From contig JALSRW010000156.1 of assembly GCA_026984595.1 (NCBI GenBank), forward strand, positions 1 to 16,976: a DNA stretch of 16,976 bases, in the 5' to 3' direction. A program made the translations under genes and the position numbers. The notes under the pieces were generated by a model. That model saw only the letters and a program-made list of their open reading frames with translations, searched no databases and was not told where the DNA came from. Numbering within the stretch: the first letter of the stretch is position 1; every line of letters begins with the position of its first letter. Below are positions 7,683 to 13,252 of this stretch, piece by piece. This DNA is from Alphaproteobacteria bacterium (GTDB taxonomy: Bacteria > Pseudomonadota > Alphaproteobacteria > Geminicoccales > Geminicoccaceae).

Positions 7683-7826
7683 GGCCGACATCTCCGGCAT
7701 ATGCATGCTCGACCTCGGCGAAGGGTCGTCGCCGTTCTTGTGTAATCCTATGCGTGCACGGGCCAGCGTCAACCTCCCCCCGGTCACGGATGCGCCAGCG
7801 ACGCGGACCCGCGGCTCGGGGGCGAC

Positions 7827-9038
7827 TCAGGCGGCCCGTGCCAGCTCGGCGCGAAGCTCGCGCCGTATCCGATGAATGGTGCGCGTCGCCGCTTCGCCGC
7901 GACGGGTAGAGGAAGCCAACACCAGGGCCGGCGGCTCTCCCGGCAGCCGTCCGAGCACCGCCGTGAGCCGCGCCGCCATCGCCGGCAGGGTCTCGCCGCC
8001 CGTCACCGAAGGCAGGCAGAGGAAATTGCCGCCGATGCGGGCGAGGAGATCGGCGGCCCGGCTGTGATCCCGCAAAAGCCGCCCCGCTTGCCGCAGAAGC
8101 CGGTTGCCCTCCGCATAGCCGTCCCGGCGATTGAGCTGTTCCAGCGCCGGCAGACCGATCGCCAGCAGCGGCACTTCGCCCCCCTGATCGCCGAGCGCTT
8201 CGAGATAGCTCGCGAGGAAGGCGAAGTTTCCGAGCCCCGTCAGACCGTCGCGGGCGAGCGCGTGCCGCCGGGCATCGGGCAGGCCCCGCAGCCGACGGCG
8301 GGCACGGGCGACGGCGATCCAGAACCGGAGCTGCATGCGGATGCGCAGCGGATCCCCGAAGGGATCGATCAGCGGCCGGCCCGCCTCGTCGACGGTACCG
8401 ATGGTACAGCCCCCTTCCCCACCCTCGCCGGCGGTGGCCAGAATCACCCCGTCGCCCCGCAGCCGCGGAGCGATCGTCCCGTTCGCCCCGGCGTGGGTCA
8501 GAACGACCAGATCGAAGGCATCGCCGGCGACCCGTTCGGGCTGGTGCCCGTAGGCGATGCGCGCCTGCCCCACCGCCCGGGCGATCTCCACCTGTTCCTC
8601 GCCGGCCGGCCCGAGCAGCAGCAGCGCGGGCGGCGATTCCGGCGCGGCCGCCTCTCCCGATTCCGTGTCGGCGAAACGCTCGAGCAGCCGCAGGCGGCCC
8701 GCGAGTTCGCGGCGCAGCAGGCCGAGTTCGGTGGACCGGGCGAGGATGGCGGCAACCGCCTCGGGCGACAGAGCGTCGTGCAGCACATCGCAGCAGCCCA
8801 GCGCCAGGCCGCGCGACAGCATGAGCGGGCTCTCCTCGCCGCAATGTCCCAGCAGCGGCGGCTGGTAGCCCTCCCAGCAGCCGCTCAGCCGGCCGAGCAG
8901 GCCGGCGAGATCGGGGCCCAGGGCGAGCACCACCGTATCCGGCGGTGGGCCGGCGGGCAGTGCTCCCTGGACCGAGCGCAAAATCTCCACCGGCCAGCGG
9001 CCGAGGAGTCTCTCCAGACCCTCGCAGATCCTCGCCAC
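7827..9038 (-). CDS. PleD/PopA-like protein: two degenerate receiver domains plus inactive GGDEF domain with retained I-site
   Basis: The 403-aa protein has the receiver-receiver-GGDEF layout of PleD, but every domain is degenerate. The first receiver (about 1-118) lacks the phospho-acceptor Asp in its core strand (TVVLALGPDLAG). The second (about 138-255) is adaptor-like. The GGDEF domain opens with DGLTGLGN (264-271); the metal-binding Asp pair is replaced (IGLPALE, 294-300) and the signature is GGNFL (336-340). The inhibitory-site motif RxxD is kept as RAAD (327-330) at the usual spacing. It therefore probably cannot make c-di-GMP but may bind it, as Caulobacter PopA does, the PleD paralogue that targets CtrA for proteolysis. 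GTG 9038 is the first in-frame start but removes the first receiver strand; the best Shine-Dalgarno (GGAGGAG) serves GTG 9055 in another frame, so a frameshift or a non-canonical start is possible. A CtrA box lies upstream, and upp is the preceding gene. Confidence 0.8.
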   Translation of the reverse strand: MARICEGLERLLGRWPVEILRSVQGALPAGPPPDTVVLALGPDLAGLLGRLSGCWEGYQPPLLGHCGEESPLMLSRGLALGCCDVLHDALSPEAVAAILARSTELGLLRRELAGRLRLLERFADTESGEAAAPESPPALLLLGPAGEEQVEIARAVGQARIAYGHQPERVAGDAFDLVVLTHAGANGTIAPRLRGDGVILATAGEGGEGGCTIGTVDEAGRPLIDPFGDPLRIRMQLRFWIAVARARRRLRGLPDARRHALARDGLTGLGNFAFLASYLEALGDQGGEVPLLAIGLPALEQLNRRDGYAEGNRLLRQAGRLLRDHSRAADLLARIGGNFLCLPSVTGGETLPAMAARLTAVLGRLPGEPPALVLASSTRRGEAATRTIHRIRRELRAELARAA

Positions 9039-9067
9039 TGCGGTGCTGCCGGCACGCGCACTCTCCT

Positions 9068-9084
9068 CCGCGAATCCTTCGCGG
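9068..9084 (-). promoter_or_regulatory. Inverted repeat abutting the Shine-Dalgarno of the PopA-like gene
   Basis: CCGCGAA-TCC-TTCGCGG is a perfect 7-bp inverted repeat with a 3-nt centre. On the minus strand it is followed immediately by AGGAG, so the hairpin shares GG with the GGAGGAG ribosome-binding site of the PopA-like gene. It could modulate translation or RNA stability. It also lies about 50 nt downstream of upp, but without a U-tract it is not a convincing terminator. A GANTC methylation motif sits inside it. Confidence 0.35.
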
Positions 9085-9100
9085 GAAGATAGACCGGCTT

Positions 9101-9119
9101 CGTTAAGCGGCGGTTAACG
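9101..9119 (-). promoter_or_regulatory. Candidate CtrA binding site upstream of the PopA-like gene
   Basis: CGTTAA-GCGGCGG-TTAACG contains TTAA-N7-TTAAC, the consensus of the alphaproteobacterial cell-cycle regulator CtrA. It is symmetric, so it reads as a site on both strands. TTAA is very rare in this GC-rich window and I noticed no other occurrence. The site is 63-81 nt before GTG 9038. A -10-like CTATCT (9092-9087 on the minus strand) follows at about 19 bp from the distal TTAACC, consistent with CtrA overlapping the -35 region. Actual CtrA binding is inferred. Confidence 0.6.
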
Positions 9120-9133
9120 GCGTTCGGCGCGGT

Positions 9134-9763
9134 TCAGCGGGTGCCGTAGATCCGATCTCCCGCATCCCCGAGACCGGGAAGGATGTACCCGTGGTCGTCG
9201 AGACCGTGATCCACGGCCGCCGTGAAGATGGGGACATCGGGATGCGCCTCGTGGAAATGTCCCACCCCCTCCGGCGCCGCCAGCAGGCAGGCGAAGCGCA
9301 GATCGTTCGCACCGTCGCGCTTGAGCCTGGCGATCGCGGCTGCCGCCGAATTGCCGGTGGCGAGCATGGGATCGACCACGATCACCGGCCGCTCGGCGAT
9401 GTCCTGCGGCACCTTGTAATAGTATTCCACCGCCTGCAGGCTGGTGGGATCGCGGTAGATGCCGACATGCCCGACCCGGGCGCTGGGCAGCAGGTCGAGC
9501 ATGCCGTCGAGCAGCCCGTTGCCGGCCCGTAGAATGGTGACGATGCAGAGTTTCTTGCCGGCCAGCACCCGTGCCTCGGTCTCCATCAGCGGAGTCTCCA
9601 CGGAGACGGTGGTGAGCGGCAGGTCACGGGTGATCTCGTAGCCCAGCAGCATCGCCACCTCCCGCACCAGCCGGCGGAACTCGGCGGTGGGGGTCTCCTT
9701 GCGGCGCATCAGGGTGAGCTTGTGCTGTACGAGCGGATGGTCGACGATGGTAACCGAAGGCAT
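9134..9763 (-). CDS. upp: Uracil phosphoribosyltransferase
   Basis: This enzyme converts uracil and PRPP to UMP in pyrimidine salvage (cytosolic). Its 209 aa match the family (208 in E. coli). Visible motifs are the N-terminal VDHPLVQHKLTLMRRKET, TILRAGNGLLDGM (76-88), the PRPP loop VDPMLATGNSA (130-140) and the uracil-binding C-terminus HGYILPGLGDAGDRIYGT (191-208). ATG 9763 is preceded by GGGAG at good spacing. It is followed after 95 nt by the PopA-like gene on the same strand. Divergent from the threonine synthase gene, 250 nt away. Confidence 0.97.
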   Translation of the reverse strand: MPSVTIVDHPLVQHKLTLMRRKETPTAEFRRLVREVAMLLGYEITRDLPLTTVSVETPLMETEARVLAGKKLCIVTILRAGNGLLDGMLDLLPSARVGHVGIYRDPTSLQAVEYYYKVPQDIAERPVIVVDPMLATGNSAAAAIARLKRDGANDLRFACLLAAPEGVGHFHEAHPDVPIFTAAVDHGLDDHGYILPGLGDAGDRIYGTR

Positions 9764-9793
9764 CGGGCAACTCCCAGCAGGCTGTCGGCGGCA

Positions 9794-9822
9794 GGGTTAG
9801 AGCGGCCGGTGCGGCTTGGCAA
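9794..9822 (-). promoter_or_regulatory. Weak candidate promoter for upp
   Basis: On the minus strand TTGCCA (9822-9817) is followed after 17 bp by TAACCC (9799-9794), about 30 nt before the upp start. The -35 half is good but the -10 half is poor, so this is only a suggestion. Confidence 0.25.
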
Positions 9823-9864
9823 TCACCGGCCGGCGGCGATGGGCTGCGGGCCAGGGAGGCGAGC

Positions 9865-9954
9865 GTGCGCACCCGGGTCGAGATCCGCTGCATCCAGTGC
9901 GCCGAAGAAGCCGCGACGGAAGACTGGACGGCGCGCGCCTTTCAGCGTTTGTGA
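9865..9954 (+). CDS. Possible 29-aa CxxC micro-ORF upstream of threonine synthase
   Basis: GTG 9865 follows an excellent Shine-Dalgarno (GGGAGG, 5 nt away) and opens 29 codons ending in TGA at 9952-9954. The peptide has a CIQC pair at residues 9-12, then an acidic segment (AEEAATED) and a tail with Trp and Phe. It is not rich in Thr or Ile, so a classical threonine attenuation leader is unlikely. It lies 59 nt before the threonine synthase start, with a hairpin in between. It may be a small metal-binding protein, a leader peptide or chance; no family is recognised. Confidence 0.3.
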   Translation: MRTRVEIRCIQCAEEAATEDWTARAFQRL

Positions 9955-9958
9955 GGGC

Positions 9959-9980
9959 GGTCGGCGCCGCGGTGCCGACC
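9959..9980 (+). other. Hairpin in the threonine synthase leader
   Basis: GGTCGGC (9959-9965) and GCCGACC (9974-9980) form a perfect 7-bp stem with an 8-nt loop, extendable by a G-U and a G-C pair. It starts 4 nt after the micro-ORF stop and ends 33 nt before the threonine synthase ATG. No U-tract follows, so it is not a standard intrinsic terminator; a leader or RNA-stability role is possible. Confidence 0.35.
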
Positions 9981-10013
9981 TGAACCATCCATTACGGGGG
10001 GAGCAACAGAACC

Positions 10014-11201
10014 ATGGCCGTATCGCCGGCGGAACCGGAAATCCCGACCTTCGTCAGCCATCTCGAATGCAGTGCGACCGGCGAGACCTTCCCGCCCGAT
10101 CGCCTCTACAACCTGTCGCCCGCCGGCAAGCCGCTGCTGGTGCGCTACGATCTCGACGCGCTGCGGCGCCATTTCTCCCGCGAACTTCTGGCCGCGCGAC
10201 CGATGGAGCTCTGGCGCTACCGGGAAATGCTGCCGGTGCGGCGCAGCGAGAACGTGATCCGTCTCGGCGAGCCGGTGACGCCCTTGCTGCGCCTTTCCCG
10301 TCTGGAGCGCGAGCTCGAGGTCGGCGCCCCGCTCCTGGTCAAGGACGAGGCCCGCCTGCCCACCGGTTCCTTCAAGGCACGGGGGCTGGCGCTCGCGGTT
10401 TCCATGGCCAGGGAGCTCGGCGTCACCCATATGGCGATGCCCACCAACGGCAATGCCGGTGCCGCCCTTTCGGCCTACTGCGCGCGCGCCGGCATCGGCG
10501 CCAGTGTCTGGTGCCCGGCCGACACCCCGGAGATCAACATCGCCGAGATGATGGTCCAGGGTGCCGAGGTGCATCGCATCGACGGGCTCATCGACGATTG
10601 CGGGAAGCTCGCCGCCGCCGCCTGCGCCGAGCACGGCTGGTTCGACACCTCGACCCTCAAGGAGCCCTACCGGATCGAGGGCAAGAAGACGATGGGCATC
10701 GAGCTGGCCGAACAGCTCGGCTGGCGGCTGCCCGATCTCATCTTCTATCCGACCGGCGGCGGCACCGGCCTGATCGGCATGTGGAAGGCCTTCCAGGAGC
10801 TGGAGGCCATCGGCCTGACCGGCTCCGCGCGCCCGCGCATGGTCGCCGTGCAGGCGGCCGGCTGTGCGCCCATCGTCCGCGCTTTCGAGGAAGGGGTCGA
10901 GCATGCGCCGCGCTGGGAGAACGCCCATACGGTGGCCGCCGGCATCCGCGTACCGCGGGCGATCGGCGATTTCCTGATCCTGCGCGCGGTGCGCCAGAGC
11001 GGCGGCTTCGCCATCGCCGTCGAGGACGAGGCGATCATGCGCGCCCGCGACGAAGTGGCGCGCAGCGAAGGGCTGCTGCTGTGTCCGGAAGGTGCCGCGA
11101 CCATGGCCGCCTACCGCCAGGCCCTGAGCGAAGGCCGGATCGGGCGCGATCAGTCGGCGGTGCTGTTCAACTGCGCGAGCGGGCTCAAATATCTGCGCTG
11201 A
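10014..11201 (+). CDS. Threonine synthase-like PLP-dependent enzyme
   Basis: This is a fold-type II pyridoxal-phosphate enzyme that most resembles the short threonine synthase class (O-phosphohomoserine to threonine, cytosolic). The PLP lysine is Lys121 in LPTGSFKARG. The substrate/phosphate loops are PTNGNAGAA (143-151) and YPTGGGTGLIG (245-255), and the C-terminus has CPEGAATMAA and FNCASGLKY. The N-terminal region around HLECSATGETF resembles the degenerate zinc-ribbon start of these synthases, with only one Cys kept. The ATG has GGGGGGAG about 11 nt upstream. At 395 aa it fits the family. No clear promoter was found. Diaminopropionate ammonia-lyase or another deaminase is less likely but cannot be excluded. 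It converges on the next gene, with 15 nt between the stops. Confidence 0.85.
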   Translation: MAVSPAEPEIPTFVSHLECSATGETFPPDRLYNLSPAGKPLLVRYDLDALRRHFSRELLAARPMELWRYREMLPVRRSENVIRLGEPVTPLLRLSRLERELEVGAPLLVKDEARLPTGSFKARGLALAVSMARELGVTHMAMPTNGNAGAALSAYCARAGIGASVWCPADTPEINIAEMMVQGAEVHRIDGLIDDCGKLAAAACAEHGWFDTSTLKEPYRIEGKKTMGIELAEQLGWRLPDLIFYPTGGGTGLIGMWKAFQELEAIGLTGSARPRMVAVQAAGCAPIVRAFEEGVEHAPRWENAHTVAAGIRVPRAIGDFLILRAVRQSGGFAIAVEDEAIMRARDEVARSEGLLLCPEGAATMAAYRQALSEGRIGRDQSAVLFNCASGLKYLR

Positions 11202-11216
11202 TCGGAGCCCGCCGTC

Positions 11217-11831
11217 TCAGCCGAGGGTGAAGCTGTTGGCGATGGCCTCGAAATGGCGCAGGCGGCGGGCACTCAGGGTGCGGATGTTGATGGCGTAGCG
11301 CTGTTCGCCATCTTCGACCAGCCGCACCTGGATGTAGAGGGCCAGCGGCTCGGTGCCGAAACGGCAGCGCAGCATGCGCTGGCCGCCGGCGGTGCGCGTC
11401 GGCCGGTCGCAGGCCGCCAGCGCCAGCCCGCCCAGCTTTTCGAGTGCCGAGGCCAGGGCCTTGATCGCCTGACGCATGCCGTCCGCCGACAGCGGGTTGT
11501 CGGGATCGCGGGTGAGCGCGCGGAGGCTCTCGGCATAGGCACCCATGTCGATGCGCATCTGCGCCTCGAGCCAGGCGTCGCCGTCCTCCCAGGCGAGCCG
11601 GTCGACGCCCTCGGGCCGCAGATGGCGGACGGTGAGACGGCTGAATTCGGCGAAACTGCCCTCGGCCGGGCGGACCTCGGCCTTCCAGCCTCCTTCGCCC
11701 TCGTCCGGCAGATCCTCGCAGACCAGACCGTAACCCGGCGGCACGAACAGCCGGTCGCAGAGCTGCTCGCCGGTGGCCCGGGCGACGACCGGGATCAGCA
11801 GGAGGACGAGGGTGAGGAGCGCTCCACGCAT
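11217..11831 (-). CDS. Secreted protein of unknown function, 204 aa
   Basis: No family is recognised. The N-terminus is a clear Sec signal peptide: MRGALLTLVLLLIPVVARA, with likely cleavage after ARA (residue 19). The mature part of about 185 aa is acidic in its middle and has four cysteines (in the LCDRLF, LVCEDL, LAACDRP and LRCRFG contexts) that could form two disulfides, suggesting a periplasmic protein. Two candidate repeats of beta-strand/helix character end in RRLRHFEAIANSFTLG, a terminal pattern often seen in periplasmic lipid- or stress-related proteins, but this is only a resemblance. ATG 11831 has GGAAAAG as Shine-Dalgarno; the frame is open far upstream, but the signal peptide fixes this start. 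It overlaps the end of the ACT-domain gene by 37 nt, so the two are almost certainly one transcript. Confidence 0.75.
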   Translation of the reverse strand: MRGALLTLVLLLIPVVARATGEQLCDRLFVPPGYGLVCEDLPDEGEGGWKAEVRPAEGSFAEFSRLTVRHLRPEGVDRLAWEDGDAWLEAQMRIDMGAYAESLRALTRDPDNPLSADGMRQAIKALASALEKLGGLALAACDRPTRTAGGQRMLRCRFGTEPLALYIQVRLVEDGEQRYAINIRTLSARRLRHFEAIANSFTLG

Positions 11832-12082
11832 TGTTTCTTTTCCGACCAGAGCACCGTGTTGACGGTCACGATGCGGGCGAGCCGCTTGGCCAGTCGGCCG
11901 GCCTCGGCGGGTTCGAGCCCGGCGAGCTGCACCTCGATGGAGAGCTCCTGGCCATCCCTGCCCTCGAGGCGGGAATGGCAGCGATCCGGCACATAGCCCT
12001 TGTGGGCGAAGACTTCCAGCACCCGCGGCAATGCCGAAGGCGACGGTTCGGAATGCACGGAGAAACAGAACACGGCGGACAT
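11795..12082 (-). CDS. Small ACT-domain-like protein, 95 aa
   Basis: The protein starts MSAVFCFSVHSEPSPSALPR and shows the beta-alpha-beta-beta-alpha-beta pattern of an ACT domain. FCFSVHSEPSPSALPRVLEVFAHKG corresponds to strand 1 and helix 1; a Gly/Asp turn and the strand LSIEVQLAG follow, then helix EAGRLAKRLARIVTVNTVLW. It resembles IlvM-type regulatory subunits of acetolactate synthase, which bind branched-chain amino acids, but no catalytic subunit is adjacent, so the partner is unknown. ATG 12082 is preceded by GAGAGG about 9 nt away. Its last 12 codons overlap the start of the secreted-protein gene. The tail after SEKKQC is low-complexity (Ser-rich) and may exist only because of that overlap. 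Confidence 0.7.
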   Translation of the reverse strand: MSAVFCFSVHSEPSPSALPRVLEVFAHKGYVPDRCHSRLEGRDGQELSIEVQLAGLEPAEAGRLAKRLARIVTVNTVLWSEKKQCVERSSPSSSC

Positions 12083-12128
12083 CTCGAACGACCTCTCGCA
12101 GGGGTGATGACGACAGCAAACGCCCGAT

Positions 12129-12151
12129 CCCGACCTCAGAACGAGGCCGGG
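12129..12151 (-). terminator. Hairpin downstream of the winged-helix gene, possible weak terminator or leader structure
   Basis: CCCGACCTC (12129-12137) and GAGGCCGGG (12143-12151) form a 9-bp stem with one G-U wobble and a 5-nt loop. On the minus strand the sequence that follows has only short T runs (GGGCGTTTGC), so termination would be weak. It sits 52 nt after the winged-helix gene and 47 nt before the ACT gene start. Confidence 0.3.
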
Positions 12152-12202
12152 CTGCTAATTCGCTGGCGCACCCGCGGAGAAACCGTGTTCATGCCTGTCC
12201 GC

Positions 12203-12706
12203 TTACGCCTTGCCGTCGCCCCGGTCAAGGGACCGCCCCCCGGCTTCCTCGCCGATCACCTCCCCCATGAGCTGTCGCAGATAGTGGCGACCGATCTGCG
12301 ACACCCGATAGCGACCACGCTCGACCACGAACACGCGCTTGGCCATCAGCGACTGCCGCACGCATTGCGAGGGATTGCCGATCTTGATGCCGTGCTCGGT
12401 CAGCCGCCGACTGGCATCGGCGGTGGCAAACGCCTTGTCGGGGCTGTGCTCCTGAACATAGAAGCCGGCCGCCAGCATGCGGTCGACGTCCGTGGCGCTG
12501 CCCGGCAGGTGATGAAGAAACTCGCCGAAACTGCCCAGTCGTGCCCCGCCTGCGGCCGCGGCGGGTGCCGGCAGTGGCCCGGCACTGGTCAGCATCTCCA
12601 GCATGCGCTCCAGACGGTCGCCGAAGCTGCGCACGAAACTCTCGCTGCCCTCGATCTCCAGCTCGCGCTGAGCGAGGCTGATGCGTATCCGCGCCTGCTC
12701 GTCCAA
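12203..12706 (-). CDS. Conserved-looking hypothetical protein with predicted C-terminal winged helix, 167 aa
   Basis: No named family is recognised. Residues about 5-36 (RIRISLAQRELEIEGSESFVRSFGDRLERML) form a beta-hairpin-plus-helix unit with the EIEGSESFV pattern seen at the start of various uncharacterised bacterial and archaeal proteins. An Ala/Pro-rich linker (about 43-52) follows. The C-terminal 80 residues (FYVQEHSPDKAFATADASRRL..., then SLMAKRVFVVERGRYRVSQIGRHYLRQLM) look like a winged helix with a GRYRVS wing, so a DNA- or protein-binding role is plausible. TTG 12706 is chosen: it has GGAGAGGGG as Shine-Dalgarno and lies 21 nt after the predicted transcription start, whereas GTG 12766 lies upstream of the promoter itself. 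Confidence 0.7.
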   Translation of the reverse strand: MDEQARIRISLAQRELEIEGSESFVRSFGDRLERMLEMLTSAGPLPAPAAAAGGARLGSFGEFLHHLPGSATDVDRMLAAGFYVQEHSPDKAFATADASRRLTEHGIKIGNPSQCVRQSLMAKRVFVVERGRYRVSQIGRHYLRQLMGEVIGEEAGGRSLDRGDGKA

Positions 12707-12733
12707 TTCCCCTCTCCGCGTTCCTCTCCCGCC

Positions 12734-12762
12734 AGGATAGCGGCGCACGACGAACGGCACAA
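12734..12762 (-). promoter_or_regulatory. Candidate housekeeping promoter of the winged-helix gene
   Basis: On the minus strand TTGTGC (12762-12757) and TATCCT (12739-12734) are separated by exactly 17 bp, with C before TTG and G-C before TAT as in alphaproteobacterial promoters (CTTGAC-N17-CTATAT). Transcription would begin near 12727, leaving a short leader containing the GGAGAGGGG ribosome-binding site. This supports TTG 12706 as the start. Confidence 0.5.
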
Positions 12763-12790
12763 GCACTCAACGACACTAAGTGCCTATCAA

Positions 12791-13252
12791 TCACCGGCTT
12801 CGGGCGGGGCTTTCCTGGGCGGTGATGCGGGCCAGTGCGCGGCGCAGCGCGGGTGGCAGCGGGACCGGTCGCTCGGATTTGCGGTCGACGAAGACATGGA
12901 CGAAATGGCCGGCGGCGCAGGCCTCCTCCTCGTCGTTGCGGAAGATGCCGACCGCATAGGTGACGCTGGAATTGCCGAGGCGCGCCACCCGCAATCCGGC
13001 CTCCACCCGATCGGGAAAGGCCAGCGGCCGGAAATAGCGGCAGCCGCTCTCGACCGCATAGCCGATCACCTCCCCGCGCCAGGGATCGAGTCCACCTTCC
13101 TCCATCAGGTAATGGGCGATCACCGTGTCGAAGTAGCTGTAATAGACGACATTGTTGACATGACCGTAGAGATCGTTGTCCATCCAGCGAGTGGTGATGC
13201 TGCGGAAGTAGGGGAAATCGCCACGTCGCGGCGGCTCTGGGCGGCTCGTCAT
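12791..13252 (-). CDS. Acyl-CoA thioesterase, 4HBT (hotdog) family
   Basis: A single-domain hotdog thioesterase of 153 aa, YbgC/FcbC-like, expected to hydrolyse acyl-CoA thioesters in the cytosol. The active-site segment TRWMDNDLYGHVNNVVYYSYFDT (21-43) carries the catalytic Asp (Asp25) and the GHVNN signature. The rest follows the hotdog order, with ESGCRYFRPLAFPDRVEAGLRV and a terminal strand GHFVHVFVDRKSERPVPLP. ATG 13252 overlaps the aminopeptidase stop (ATGA, 4 nt), so it is translationally coupled to it. The physiological substrate is unknown. It is the last gene of the valS-aminopeptidase-thioesterase run. Confidence 0.92.
   Translation of the reverse strand: MTSRPEPPRRGDFPYFRSITTRWMDNDLYGHVNNVVYYSYFDTVIAHYLMEEGGLDPWRGEVIGYAVESGCRYFRPLAFPDRVEAGLRVARLGNSSVTYAVGIFRNDEEEACAAGHFVHVFVDRKSERPVPLPPALRRALARITAQESPARSR

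Larger units (their letters stand above)
7354..7826. other. 473-bp intergenic region upstream of yeaG
   Basis: This is the only stretch above 300 bases without a confident gene. The yeaG-proximal half (roughly 7430-7640) is visibly more AT-rich than the surroundings, as expected for a promoter region. It holds the candidate promoter at 7431-7459, a possible 36-codon ORF at 7496-7606 and the hairpin at 7660-7682, each listed separately. No tRNA-like fold, T-tract terminator or sigma54 -24/-12 element was seen. Longer frames on both strands here have irregular composition and no recognisable domain. Confidence 0.6.

Noticed and set aside
7476..7787. A 103-codon minus-strand frame in the yeaG upstream region
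   Set aside because: Cys/Arg-rich, codon bias unlike neighbours, no recognisable domain; probably spurious.
7354..7826. tRNA or EcfG/sigma54 promoter in the yeaG upstream region
   Set aside because: No T-loop/anticodon arrangement was seen. One GGAAC has CGAA instead of CGTT at the right distance, and there is no TGGCAC-N5-TTGC element.
7489..8844. A 451-codon minus-strand frame overlapping the PopA-like gene
   Set aside because: Arg/Ala-rich shadow. The alternate frame has recognisable receiver and GGDEF features.
9722..11230. A 502-codon plus-strand frame over the threonine synthase gene
   Set aside because: It is Arg/Ala/Gly-rich and overlaps a gene with complete PLP motifs; it is a shifted-frame shadow.
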